This document shows, one piece after another, positions 1-8,238 of a stretch of 35,428 nt of DNA. The stretch's first letter is position 1, and the number at the start of each line of letters is the position of its first letter. This stretch comes from Alphaproteobacteria bacterium (GTDB lineage: Bacteria > Pseudomonadota > Alphaproteobacteria > Micropepsales > Micropepsaceae). The stretch is from positions 1 to 35,428 of the forward strand of contig JAATGL010000028.1 in assembly GCA_015654705.1 (NCBI GenBank), written 5' to 3'. The translations under genes were made by a program, and so were the position numbers. The notes under the pieces were generated by a model. The model did no database searches and was not told the origin of the DNA. It saw only the letters and a program-made list of their open reading frames with translations.

Positions 1-693
<693 letters not shown>

Positions 694-698
694 TCAAA

Positions 699-1148
699 TC
701 AACTTCCAGTGCCGCCGCCGGCGGCAAGGCGAAGCTCGCGCGCTCGCGTCAGGATCGCGTCCTCGAGCTTGACGGCGGTCTCGGCGTTGACCTGCGCGTC
801 CACCCAGCCTTCGTTGCTGCGGGTCTGGCGGAACACCGCGATCTTGAGCCCGTCGGCGCGCAGGCGCCGGTCGAGGATGTAGATCGTCACCTTCATGCGC
901 TCGTTGGGGGTCTGCGGCGCCGAATACCATTCGGTGATGATGACGCCGCCGAACGGATCGGCCGAAGCCAGCGGCATGAAGGACAGCGTGTCCAGCGTCG
1001 CATGCCAGAGATAGGAGTTCACGCCCACCGTGCGCGCGGTGCCGCCGGAGATCGCGGTCGTGCCGGTATCGGCGTCCGGCATGTCGTTGGAGGAGGAACC
1101 GCAGCCTGCAAGGACCAGCGCACAGAGCACGAAAGGTAGGATTCGCAT
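699..1148 (-). CDS. DUF3576 family lipoprotein
   Basis: Predicted 149-residue lipoprotein of unknown function. The start MRILPFVLCALVLAGC is a short signal sequence ending in a lipobox (LAGC), so Cys16 is probably lipidated and the protein anchored in the envelope. The body, with NSYLWHATLDTLSFMPLASA and DPFGGVIITEWY, matches what I know of the DUF3576 family, which commonly sits just upstream of leuS in alphaproteobacteria. I chose the ATG at 1148 rather than the track's longer start because it begins the signal peptide and has AGGAAG upstream. Cotranscription with leuS is inferred from strand and spacing. The molecular role is not known to me. Confidence 0.88.
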   Translation of the reverse strand: MRILPFVLCALVLAGCGSSSNDMPDADTGTTAISGGTARTVGVNSYLWHATLDTLSFMPLASADPFGGVIITEWYSAPQTPNERMKVTIYILDRRLRADGLKIAVFRQTRSNEGWVDAQVNAETAVKLEDAILTRARELRLAAGGGTGS

Positions 1149-1231
1149 TGCGTCTTTGCTTCCTGTTCGGCGCGGAATTGAGGACTGCGCCCTGGCGCCG
1201 CTGCGTCCCCCGGATGACGGCATGGGCAGGG

Positions 1232-1260
1232 CTTATACTGGGCCCGGCAGCGCCGTGCAA
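1232..1260 (-). promoter_or_regulatory. Predicted sigma70-type promoter for DUF3576-leuS
   Basis: On the minus strand TTGCAC (1255-1260) is followed, after exactly 17 bases, by TATAAG (1232-1237). This is a good match to a housekeeping promoter in an otherwise very GC-rich gap. Transcription would start near 1225, leaving a leader of about 77 bases before the lipoprotein ATG. The rest of the 193-base divergent gap (1149-1341) shows no equally clear promoter for the porin. Confidence 0.55.
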
Positions 1261-1341
1261 CGCCGCGCTGGGCCGCAAAGCCTTCGCCCGGTTGGACTTT
1301 TGCTGTAAGGGTCGGGCGGACGGATTGTGGGATCGCCGGAT

Positions 1342-2532
1342 ATGAAAACGCATCTGCTTGCGGGCGCGGCTTGGATCGCCTGCGCCGGACCGGCCCTGGC
1401 GCTGGACTTCAGCGCGTGGAGCGTGTCGCCCTACCAGACCGATCTGGGCGAAGACCTGCAGCTGAAGGTGCGCGGCTCGGCCAACGGCTCGTTCTACACG
1501 GCCGGCCAGCCGGACGCGGCGGGCCTCGACCAGAGCGGCGCCACGGGCGCCGCCTCGCTGGCGGCCAGCATCGAGCGCGACTACGATAGCGGCCTGGCGC
1601 TGTCCTTGCGAAGCGTGTTCGAGGTCTATCATGACCGGCTTTCCGGCGACAATTACGGCAGTGATTTCGTGCAGAAGGTCTATGCCGCGATGCAGACGGG
1701 GCTCGGCCGTGTCGAGGTCGGGGAGACGGACGGCGCGGCCTATGCGCTGGCGGCGACCGGCCCGGTGGTCGAAGGTGACGTCTCGATCGACAATCCCAAC
1801 GCGACGTTCTTCCGTGACCCCTCCACCGGCAGGGCCTTCATCAACGTCTTCACGCTCAACAGCGCGACCGAAGCCTCGCTCAACTATGCCAAGATTTCCT
1901 ATTACACGCCGCGGCTGTTCGGCCTGGAACTGGCCGGCTCCTTCACGCCATCGGAGGGCAAGGACGTGGTGCCGTTCCTCTCCAACGGGCCGCAGGTGCC
2001 GGACCGCCAGAAAAGCCTCTGGGAGCTGGCGGCGAGCTATACCGGCGATTTCGGGCCGGTGTCGCTGGGCCTCTCGGGTGGCTGGTCGGTCGGCTATGAC
2101 GACATCAAGACGCCGGGCCATGCCGGGCTGACCGACTGGAGCCTGGGCGGCGAAGCGGATTACACGCTCAACGACGACTGGAAGCTGGCGCTGGGGGGCG
2201 CTTGGCGCCACAGCAACGCCTATGCCTTCGATCTCAACGACGTGTTCGACCAGGGCGGCACGACCAGCGCCCATCTGAGCGCCACGGTGACGAACGGGCC
2301 ATGGATCGTCGGCGGCGAACTGGGCGACGGCACGGCGGACGGAAAGCTCGGCGCGCCCACCATCGGCGTGCACGGCGCCTCGGCCACGGTCGGCTATGTG
2401 CTCAATTCCAACCTGCAGCTGAATGTCGGCTGGCAGCGCCTGCATTACAGCCGCAACGCCGGCACGTTCTACAACGGCCTTCCGCGCATCGGCATGGACG
2501 CCGGCTTCCTGCATCTGCAGTTTCAGGTCTGA
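1342..2532 (+). CDS. Outer-membrane porin (Gram-negative porin family)
   Basis: Predicted 396-residue beta-barrel porin allowing passive diffusion of small solutes through the outer membrane. It begins with a signal peptide (MKTHLLAGAAWIACAGPALA, cleavage after about residue 20). The rest has alternating polar and hydrophobic residues, many Gly and aromatic residues, and porin-like strands such as ASLNYAKISYYTPRLFGLEL. The C-terminus FLHLQFQV resembles a barrel-assembly signal, although the last residue is Val rather than Phe. I moved the start from the track's 1327 to the ATG at 1342 because the signal peptide begins there. The gene abuts the ThiE-like gene tail to tail, the two stop codons together forming TGATCA. 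Substrate preference cannot be read from the sequence. Confidence 0.85.
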   Translation: MKTHLLAGAAWIACAGPALALDFSAWSVSPYQTDLGEDLQLKVRGSANGSFYTAGQPDAAGLDQSGATGAASLAASIERDYDSGLALSLRSVFEVYHDRLSGDNYGSDFVQKVYAAMQTGLGRVEVGETDGAAYALAATGPVVEGDVSIDNPNATFFRDPSTGRAFINVFTLNSATEASLNYAKISYYTPRLFGLELAGSFTPSEGKDVVPFLSNGPQVPDRQKSLWELAASYTGDFGPVSLGLSGGWSVGYDDIKTPGHAGLTDWSLGGEADYTLNDDWKLALGGAWRHSNAYAFDLNDVFDQGGTTSAHLSATVTNGPWIVGGELGDGTADGKLGAPTIGVHGASATVGYVLNSNLQLNVGWQRLHYSRNAGTFYNGLPRIGMDAGFLHLQFQV

Positions 2533-3144
2533 TCAGGGCGCGAGTGCATCGACGGCGGCGATGCCGCTGAAGGCGCCGGGCGCCAGGCGCGCGGCGTTGT
2601 GCGACTGGATTCCGCCCAGGGCATAGACGGGCAGGTGCCCATGCCGGGCGATGAGGCTCGCGCGAACGGGCGTCAGCGCCGTGCGCTCCGGATGGCTTCG
2701 CGTCGCGAACACCGGCGACAGGAAGATCGCATCGATGGGCAGAGACCGGGCACGCAGCACGGCGCGCCGCGAATGTGCCGATGCCGTGATCAGCATGGTG
2801 GGGAAGAGCGCGCGCCAATGCGCCGCCTCGCCGGCGCGCGCTTCGGGCAGATGGATGCCGTCGGCGCCCAGACGCGCCGCCAGCACCGCATCGCCGGCGA
2901 TCAGAACCGCCAGCCCACGCCGGCGCGCGATTTTCAGCAGCGCGCCGCCCAGCCTTTCCAAATTCGCGGCGTCATAGGCACGCGCCACCACCATGCTGCC
3001 GCGCGGCAGCGCACGGGCTGCGGCCAGCGGATCGGCCAGCCGCTCATCGGTCATCAGAACCAGAGGCGGCATCGCACTGTGCGCGGCCGCCTTCAGGCGG
3101 GCGGCCGCCCTTGCCAATCCCGCACGCGCGCGGCTATCGCTCAC
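2533..3144 (-). CDS. thiE: ThiE/TenI-family protein (thiamine phosphate synthase-like, divergent)
   Basis: 203-residue TIM-barrel protein of the TMP-synthase/TenI family. True ThiE joins HMP-PP and thiazole phosphate to make thiamine phosphate. Family landmarks are ARLGADGIHLPE (about 90-101), ITASAHS (119-125), FLSPVFATRSHP (141-152), ALGGI (175-179) and GIAAVDAL near the end. Against my memory of canonical ThiE several features are altered: the QLREK segment reads VVARAYDA, the GQED acidic motif reads LPEAR, and the TxTK loop reads FATRSHP. Catalysis of the standard reaction is therefore uncertain, and a TenI-like or other role is possible. The start is GTG, three bases from the divergent YggS ATG, so the two genes share a very short control region. 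A shorter start at Met25 is possible. Confidence 0.65.
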   Translation of the reverse strand: MSDSRARAGLARAAARLKAAAHSAMPPLVLMTDERLADPLAAARALPRGSMVVARAYDAANLERLGGALLKIARRRGLAVLIAGDAVLAARLGADGIHLPEARAGEAAHWRALFPTMLITASAHSRRAVLRARSLPIDAIFLSPVFATRSHPERTALTPVRASLIARHGHLPVYALGGIQSHNAARLAPGAFSGIAAVDALAP

Positions 3145-3146
3145 CC

Positions 3147-3848
3147 ATGTCCCCGCAGGTCCACAATCGCGCCGCCATCCTCGCCCGCATCGACGCGGCG
3201 CGAAAGGCGGCGCTGGCGCCCGCGCCGTCGACCACGCTGATCGCCGTCAGCAAGACCCATGGCGCCGAGCATATCCGTCCGCTCCTGGAAGCCGGCCAGC
3301 GCGATTTCGGCGAGAACCGGGTGCAGGAGGCCCTGGCCAAATGGCCGGCGCTGAAGGACGACTATCCCGATATCGTCCTGCACCTGATCGGCCCGCTGCA
3401 GACCAACAAGGTGCGCGAGGCCGTGGCCCTGTTCGATGCCATCCACACGCTGGACCGGCCGAAGCTGGCGGATGCCCTGAAAGCCGAACTCGCGCGCAGC
3501 GGACGGACGCCGACGCTGTTCGTTCAGGTCAACACCGGCGAGGAAGAGCAGAAGGCCGGTGTCTCGCCGGCGGAGGCGCCGGCCCTGATCGCCCATTCGC
3601 GCGACGCACTGAGCCTGCCGGTGCAGGGACTGATGTGCATCCCGCCAGTCGAAGACGAGCCGGCGCCGCATTTCGCGTTGCTGGCCAAGCTGGCCGGGCG
3701 CCATCGCCTGCCGCTGCTCAGCATGGGCATGAGCGCGGATTTCGAGACGGCGATCCGCTTTGGCGCCACCCATGTTCGGGTGGGCAGCGCGCTGTTCGGC
3801 GCCCGCGCTCAGATCGGCGCGAGCTCGGGTGCGCTGACGAGGCCGTAG
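3147..3848 (+). CDS. YggS/PROSC-family pyridoxal-phosphate homeostasis protein
   Basis: 233-residue cytoplasmic protein of the YggS/PLPBP family, which binds PLP without known enzymatic turnover and helps keep vitamin B6 and amino-acid pools in balance. The TIM-barrel landmarks are present: LIAVSKTHG with the probable PLP lysine at Lys36, DFGENRVQE, HLIGPLQTNK, FVQVNTGEEEQKAGV, LMCIPP, LSMGMSADFETAI and RVGSALFGAR. The track start at 3111 would run back into the divergent ThiE-like gene; the ATG at 3147 fits the family N-terminus. The C-terminus runs about 14 residues past the usual end and overlaps the opposite-strand gene at 3809-4330 by 40 bases. Confidence 0.9.
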   Translation: MSPQVHNRAAILARIDAARKAALAPAPSTTLIAVSKTHGAEHIRPLLEAGQRDFGENRVQEALAKWPALKDDYPDIVLHLIGPLQTNKVREAVALFDAIHTLDRPKLADALKAELARSGRTPTLFVQVNTGEEEQKAGVSPAEAPALIAHSRDALSLPVQGLMCIPPVEDEPAPHFALLAKLAGRHRLPLLSMGMSADFETAIRFGATHVRVGSALFGARAQIGASSGALTRP

Positions 3849-4330
3849 GCGCGGCGATAGGCGAACACCGCGCGCTGGGCGGTCTCGCTGTCGACGCCGG
3901 CACGCGACAGCGAGGTCTGCAGCGCGCTCACATCCGGCGTCGTTGCCGCCGTGGCGACGGCGCGGGAGGCGCCGGCAACGCCGGTCGGCTGCGAATCGGA
4001 AGTGCCGATCAGCAGCGCCAGCACCGTATCGCCGAAATTGCGGCCGGTGAGGGACTGGAAGGCGGTATCGGCGACCGACGAGACGAATCCCCACAGCCCG
4101 CCATAGAGCGTATCGCCGGCGATCTTCTCCGGCGTCTTGATCTGGTCGCCGGTGATCGCGCGGTAGAGCGCGCTGACGACCGGCAGATGCTGCAGCGGAT
4201 TGACGATGTCGATCAGATCGTCGAACGAAAAGTCGGTGTCCTCGGACGGCGCGGCCTGCGCCGGCGCGGCGGCGGACGCGCCCTGCGTCGCGGGGTGAAG
4301 CAGGTGCTGGAAGAACGTGGCAATCGACAT
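3809..4330 (-). CDS. Conserved protein of unknown function
   Basis: 173-residue protein I cannot assign to a function. After a low-complexity Ala/Pro/Gln segment (roughly 14-30) comes a core around NPLQHLPVVSALYRAITGDQ and TPEKIAGDTLYGGLWGFVSS. It has Gly and hydrophobic residues spaced as in a small membrane-associated or amphipathic domain; I recall similar segments in uncharacterised alphaproteobacterial proteins. No signal peptide is evident. I prefer the ATG at 4330 to that at 4342 because GAGGA lies six bases before it. The coding bias fits a real gene. Its 3' end overlaps yggS by 40 bases, convergently, and it lies downstream of the terminator that follows ribA, so it is probably transcribed alone. 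Confidence 0.7.
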   Translation of the reverse strand: MSIATFFQHLLHPATQGASAAAPAQAAPSEDTDFSFDDLIDIVNPLQHLPVVSALYRAITGDQIKTPEKIAGDTLYGGLWGFVSSVADTAFQSLTGRNFGDTVLALLIGTSDSQPTGVAGASRAVATAATTPDVSALQTSLSRAGVDSETAQRAVFAYRRAYGLVSAPELAPI

Positions 4331-4357
4331 GCCCGTCCTCATGCAAGCCTGCGGCCA

Positions 4358-4389
4358 GAGAAAAACCCGCTCTTGCAGCGGCTTTTCTC
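4358..4389 (-). terminator. Stem-loop terminator after ribA
   Basis: Inverted repeat GAGAAAA...TTTTCTC enclosing CCGCT-cttgc-AGCGG. Read on the minus strand it gives CCGCTGCAAGAGCGGGTTTTT, a GC stem followed by five T, the form of a rho-independent terminator. It lies 47 bases past the ribA stop and just upstream of the unknown gene at 3809-4330, which it would separate from ribA transcription. Confidence 0.65.
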
Positions 4390-4435
4390 AAAGAGGGCGG
4401 CAGAAATTGCCGCTCGAGCGGGACGCGAGCCGAGT

Positions 4436-5542
4436 CTAAAACAGATGCCCGGCTTTTTCCGCCTTGGTCTTCAGATAGGCGCGGTTGTGTTCGTTGTCGG
4501 GGAAGGCGTGGCGCACGCGGGCGGTCACTTTCACGCCGGCCGCCTTCAGCGCGGCGACCTTTTCGGGATTGTTGGTCAGCAGCCGCACGGCGTTGTAGCC
4601 CAGCAGTTTCAGCATCCGCGCGGCGATGCCGTAGAGGCGCTCGTCGGCCTCGAAGCCCAGCCGCTCATTGGCCTCCATCGTGTCGAAGCCCTGGTCCTGC
4701 AGGCGGTAGGCGCGCAGCTTGTTGATCAGCCCGATGCCGCGGCCCTCCTGCGCCAGATAGAGCAGCACGCCGCCGCCGGCCTTGGCGATCGCCTCGATGG
4801 CGCCGCGCAATTGGCTGCCGCAATCGCATCTGAGCGAGCCCAGCAGATCGCCGGTGAAACATTCCGAATGCAGCCGCGTCAGCACCGGCTTGTTGGTCGG
4901 CGGATCGCCGATGACGATGGCGTAATGCTCGGGCCTGCCGTCCTCGGCGCGGAAGGCGACCAGTTCGGCCTGCTCGGCGCCTTCGAGAGGGACGCGCGCC
5001 CGCGTGATGATCGTCAGTGTACGCACGATCTCGTCGTCGTAGGAATCGATGTCGTGGGCCGCAATCGCGATCGCCCCCTTGGCGGAGGTCCGCCGCACGA
5101 TGCAGGCCGGCAGAAGCCCCGCCAGCTTGGCGAGGCGGATCGCGGAGGCGTAGCTCTTGGGCAATGTTTCGCGCACCGCTTCGAACGGACCCTTGAGCGG
5201 AAAATCGAGATCGGCGGTCGGGTCGGCGATGGCACGCAGCGCCTGGGCGGTCGCATCGCGCGCGACCGGCAGCGCCACCACATCCGGCGTATAGAGACGA
5301 ATCTTCAAGGTCTGCGCGCGCCTGTGGGTGAGCAGCAGGAAGGCGCCGCCGCCCCTGGCGAGCCTGGCCAGCGCCGCGTCCGACGCCGTCTCGACGGCCA
5401 GCACCTGCACCGGCGCCTCGCCGGCGATGGACACGACCTGGCCGCGGCGCAGCGCGCGGACGGCGCGCGCGACCTGTTCGACCGGCGAGGCGCCGGTCTT
5501 TCGCGGGGTCTTCTTCGGGAGAGACTTCACGGCTGCGTGCAT
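4436..5542 (-). CDS. ribA: GTP cyclohydrolase II with degenerate RibB-like N-terminal domain
   Basis: 368-residue enzyme for the first step of riboflavin synthesis, opening the imidazole ring of GTP to give the pyrimidine precursor, formate and pyrophosphate. The C-terminal half is canonical: RLHSECFTGDLLGSLRCDCG supplies zinc ligands Cys228, Cys239 and Cys241, and LAQEGRGIGLINK carries the catalytic segment. Residues 20-200 resemble a DHBP-synthase (RibB) fold, but the acidic DDEDREGE-type motif needed for that activity is absent, so this half is probably not catalytic. This layout is known in alphaproteobacterial RibA proteins. The gene stands alone, is divergent from the response regulator across 65 bases, and is followed by a terminator. 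No FMN riboswitch is visible upstream. Confidence 0.93.
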   Translation of the reverse strand: MHAAVKSLPKKTPRKTGASPVEQVARAVRALRRGQVVSIAGEAPVQVLAVETASDAALARLARGGGAFLLLTHRRAQTLKIRLYTPDVVALPVARDATAQALRAIADPTADLDFPLKGPFEAVRETLPKSYASAIRLAKLAGLLPACIVRRTSAKGAIAIAAHDIDSYDDEIVRTLTIITRARVPLEGAEQAELVAFRAEDGRPEHYAIVIGDPPTNKPVLTRLHSECFTGDLLGSLRCDCGSQLRGAIEAIAKAGGGVLLYLAQEGRGIGLINKLRAYRLQDQGFDTMEANERLGFEADERLYGIAARMLKLLGYNAVRLLTNNPEKVAALKAAGVKVTARVRHAFPDNEHNRAYLKTKAEKAGHLF

Positions 5543-5607
5543 GTGCTTCCCACATACACCCGCGGGCGGGTAGACTTGTAGTCCCCAAGGTCCGGATCCC
5601 GCCGCCC

Positions 5608-6291
5608 ATGCCCACGCCCAAGCGCGTCCTGCTGCTCGATGACGACGCCATGCTGCGCACCTCGCTGGCCGAGCAATTGTCGGCCGACGGCACCTATGCG
5701 GTGGTCGAAGCCTCCAGTTGCGCCGATGCGCGCACCCTTGCCGGCGAAGGGCTCTATGAATTCATGATCCTCGATATCGGCCTGCCCGACGGCGACGGCC
5801 GCGCCCTCTGCCGGGAGCTGCGCGAGGCCGGCGTGAGCTGCCCCATCATCCTGCTGACCGCGGCCGACAGCGACGCCGACACGATCGAAGGCCTGGCGGC
5901 CGGCGCCAACGATTATGTGACCAAGCCCTTCCGCTTCGCCGTGCTGATGGCGCGCGTGCATGCCCATCTGCGCAGCCACGGCCACAGCGAGGACGCGCAA
6001 TACCGCATCGGGCCCTACACCTTCCGGCCCAGCGCCAAGCTCCTGATCGATCCGGCGGCCAGGAAGATCCGCCTGACCGAGAAGGAGACCAACATCCTCA
6101 AATTCCTGCATCGCTCCGGCGAAACCGTGCCGCGCGAGACCCTGCTGCACGAGGTCTGGGGCTACAATCCGGCGGTGACGACCCATACGCTGGAGACCCA
6201 TATCTACCGGCTGCGCCAGAAGATCGAAGCCGATCCCGGGCGGGCGCAGCTCCTAGTGACGGAAAGCGGCGGCTATCGCCTGATGCCGTGA
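5608..6291 (+). CDS. OmpR/PhoB-type response regulator (orphan)
   Basis: 227-residue two-component regulator. Residues 1-120 form a receiver with the acidic pocket Asp11-Asp13, the phosphorylation site Asp56 (ILDIGLPDGDG), Thr84 (LLTAAD) and Lys106 (YVTKPF). Residues about 130-227 form a winged-helix DNA-binding domain with RLTEKETNILKFL, LHEVWGYNPAVTTHTLETHI and RLRQKIEAD. All key residues are intact. No kinase is adjacent; the nearest, the hybrid kinase at 10.4 kb, carries its own receivers, so a link is only a guess. It is too different from PhoB as I know it to be called the pst regulator. The GIN-domain gene follows after 120 bases but probably has its own promoter. Confidence 0.92.
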   Translation: MPTPKRVLLLDDDAMLRTSLAEQLSADGTYAVVEASSCADARTLAGEGLYEFMILDIGLPDGDGRALCRELREAGVSCPIILLTAADSDADTIEGLAAGANDYVTKPFRFAVLMARVHAHLRSHGHSEDAQYRIGPYTFRPSAKLLIDPAARKIRLTEKETNILKFLHRSGETVPRETLLHEVWGYNPAVTTHTLETHIYRLRQKIEADPGRAQLLVTESGGYRLMP

Positions 6292-6411
6292 CGGATTGAT
6301 ATGTGATAATTGCATAGCTGCCATACGACTTTGCTAGTCTGTACACCACTAGTGTGAACATCATATTTGTGGTCCGAACACGAGAGCACTGCCCGAGGAG
6401 GGCTTTACGTC
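6292..6411 (+). promoter_or_regulatory. AT-rich intergenic leader before the GIN-domain gene
   Basis: The gap is clearly richer in A and T than the coding sequence around it. TGTGATAAT at 6302-6310 looks like an extended -10 element (TGn plus GATAAT), although no good -35 lies 17 bases before it. The palindrome CACTAGTG sits further down, and the strong ribosome site GAGGAGG lies about ten bases before the ATG at 6412. The evidence for a promoter is modest. Confidence 0.3.
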
Positions 6412-7416
6412 ATGGCCGGTCAATGGAAATCCGTTTTGGGGGGCGCCGCGGTGGCGGCGCTGCTGATCCTGCCGGCGGCCGCCGGCAATCCGGACTGGAC
6501 GGTCGGGTCTTGGCGTAGCTTCGACGTGAAGGCCGTCAAGGTCGACACGCTGGTGGGCCGGCTGAGGATCGAGGTCAAGCCGGGCCAGACGGCGCTGCAG
6601 ATCTCCGGCAACAACGCCCGCCTCAAGGACCTGACGGTCCGCGCCGCGGACGGCACGCTGCATATCGAGGGGGCCGACCAGAATACGGTCTGGGACTGGC
6701 ACAACTGGCTTAATTTCTCCGACACGCGCGACGACAGCAAGGGGCTCGACGTGCACCTTGTCGTGCCCAAAGGCACCGATATCGCCGTCGGGGACATGGT
6801 CGGCGACGCCACGATCGGCGACACCATGGGCAATCTGCGTTTCGAGGCCGTCAGCAGCAACACCACCATCGGCAAGGTCCGCGACGCCCATGTCTCCATG
6901 GCGGGCTCCGGCAAGATCGTCATGTCGGACATCGCGGGCGATCTGCATCTGGAGATCGCGGGCTCCGGTCGCGTCAAGGCGGGCTCCGCGGCCAGCGTGA
7001 ACGCCGATGTCGCCGGTTCCGGCTCGGCCGAGCTGGGCCCGATTGCGGGCGGGCTCCATCTCGATATCGCCGGCTCGGGCGATTTCAGCGCCGCGCGCGT
7101 CAACGGTCCGGTGCATGTCGATATCGTCGGCGCCGGCTCGGTCAACATCCCGCAGGGCCGCGCCGATCCGCTGCATCTCGACATCATGGGCGCAGGCAAT
7201 TTCACGTTCGGCGGCCAAGCGATCGATCCGCATATCAGCGCCGTGGGCTCGGGCAGCGTGAAGCTCCGGTCCTACAGCGGCAAGCTGTCGAGCGACGGCA
7301 TGGCCGATGTGCGGGTCGGCAGCGAGGGCTTCCCCGCCCCGCCAGCGCCGCCGGCACCACCCGCACCCCCGGCTCCGCCGCCCCCACCACCGTCACCCCC
7401 GACGCACGGCCGCTGA
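6412..7416 (+). CDS. Exported GIN-domain (DUF2807-like) protein with proline-rich tail
   Basis: 334-residue protein with a signal peptide (residues about 1-24, ending LPAAAG). Two-thirds is a repetitive beta-strand region in which short units such as VSMAGSGKIVM, LEIAGSGRVKAG and LDIAGSGDFSAA recur every 18-22 residues. This is typical of the GIN / DUF2807 putative adhesin-head fold, a right-handed beta-helix. The last 25-30 residues are almost all Pro and Ala (PPAPPAPPAPPAPPPPPPSPP) and end in THGR. The track start at 6367 was rejected; the ATG at 6412 has GAGGAGG upstream and opens the signal peptide. Its location, periplasmic or surface, and its function are unknown. The gene converges on pstB with 45 bases between the stops. 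Confidence 0.85.
   Translation: MAGQWKSVLGGAAVAALLILPAAAGNPDWTVGSWRSFDVKAVKVDTLVGRLRIEVKPGQTALQISGNNARLKDLTVRAADGTLHIEGADQNTVWDWHNWLNFSDTRDDSKGLDVHLVVPKGTDIAVGDMVGDATIGDTMGNLRFEAVSSNTTIGKVRDAHVSMAGSGKIVMSDIAGDLHLEIAGSGRVKAGSAASVNADVAGSGSAELGPIAGGLHLDIAGSGDFSAARVNGPVHVDIVGAGSVNIPQGRADPLHLDIMGAGNFTFGGQAIDPHISAVGSGSVKLRSYSGKLSSDGMADVRVGSEGFPAPPAPPAPPAPPAPPPPPPSPPTHGR
7333..7401 (+). repeat. Proline-rich low-complexity tract within the GIN-domain gene
   Basis: A C-rich run of Pro and Ala codons (CCG, CCC, CCA, GCC, GCG, GCA mixed) encoding repeated PAPPAPP followed by PPPPPPSPP. Synonymous codons vary, so it is not an exact DNA repeat. It may form a rigid spacer or wall-contacting tail. Confidence 0.7.
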
Positions 7417-7461
7417 ACGGGCTGCGTGGGTCAGGGACCAGCGGGCTTCGAATGGGATATT

Positions 7462-8235
7462 CTAGCCGAAGCGGCCCGTGATATACTGTTCGGTGCGCTT
7501 GTTGTCCGGCGCGGTGAAGATCTTTTCCGTCGGGCCGTATTCGACCAGCTCGCCCAGATACATGAAGGCGGTGTAGTCGGAGGTGCGCGACGCCTGCTGC
7601 ATGTTGTGGGTCACGATCACGATCGTGTATTCGTTGGAAAGCTCGTCGATCAATTCCTCGATCTTGGCGGTCGAGATCGGATCGGGCGCGGAGCACGGCT
7701 CGTCGAGCAGGATGATCTCCGGCTTGGTCGCGACGGTGCGCGCGATGCAGAGCCGCTGCTGCTGGCCGCCGGACAGGCTGAGGCCCGATTCGCGCAGCTT
7801 GTTCTTGACCTCGCCCCACAAGGCCGCGCGCTGCAGCGCGACCTCGATGCGTCCGTCGAGTTCGGAGCGCGGCATCCGCTCATACAGCTTTATGCCGAAG
7901 GCGATGTTGTCGTAGATCGTCATCGGGAATGGCGTCGGCTTCTGGAACACCATGCCGACGCGCGAGCGCAGCAGGTTGATGTCCTGCCCGCTGTCGAGAA
8001 TGTTTTCGCCGTCCAGCATCACCTCGCCCTCGGCGCGCTGGCGCGGATAGAGTTCGTAGATGCGGTTCATCACGCGCAGCAGCGTCGATTTTCCGCAGCC
8101 CGACGGCCCGATGAACGCCGTCACCTTGCGGTCGAGCAGCGGCAGCGTGATGCTCTTCAGCGCCTGGCTGGTTCCGTAATAGAAGGAGAGGTTTCGGATA
8201 TCGACCTTCACCTTGTCCTGGACGGGCGCATCCAT
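7462..8235 (-). CDS. pstB: Phosphate ABC transporter ATP-binding protein
   Basis: 257-residue ATPase that drives high-affinity phosphate import with PstC and PstA at the inner membrane. Visible motifs are Walker [10 protein letters not shown], the Q-loop region [18 protein letters not shown] typical of PstB, the ABC signature LSGGQQQR, Walker B IILLDEP and the switch histidine in IVTHNMQQA. One oddity: the D-loop following Walker B reads [10 protein letters not shown] where PstB normally has EPCSALDPIS, so Leu is replaced by Pro. The start ATG at 8235 has GGAG seven bases upstream and lies three bases after the pstA stop. phoU, which often follows pstB, is absent here. Confidence 0.96.
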   Translation of the reverse strand: MDAPVQDKVKVDIRNLSFYYGTSQALKSITLPLLDRKVTAFIGPSGCGKSTLLRVMNRIYELYPRQRAEGEVMLDGENILDSGQDINLLRSRVGMVFQKPTPFPMTIYDNIAFGIKLYERMPRSELDGRIEVALQRAALWGEVKNKLRESGLSLSGGQQQRLCIARTVATKPEIILLDEPCSAPDPISTAKIEELIDELSNEYTIVIVTHNMQQASRTSDYTAFMYLGELVEYGPTEKIFTAPDNKRTEQYITGRFG

Positions 8236-8238
8236 GCG

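Noticed and set aside
694-2514. 606-residue minus-strand ORF opposite the porin
   Set aside because: Antisense shadow, also running out of frame over the DUF3576 lipoprotein gene.
2993-5581. 862-residue plus-strand ORF across yggS, the unknown gene and ribA
   Set aside because: It is stop-free because GC-rich DNA rarely has stops in other frames. The protein is low in hydrophobic core patterns and rich in Arg, Gly and Ala, and real genes with clear motifs occupy the same bases.
5543-5607. FMN riboswitch upstream of ribA
   Set aside because: The gap is only 65 bases, far too short for the RFN element, and has none of its conserved blocks.
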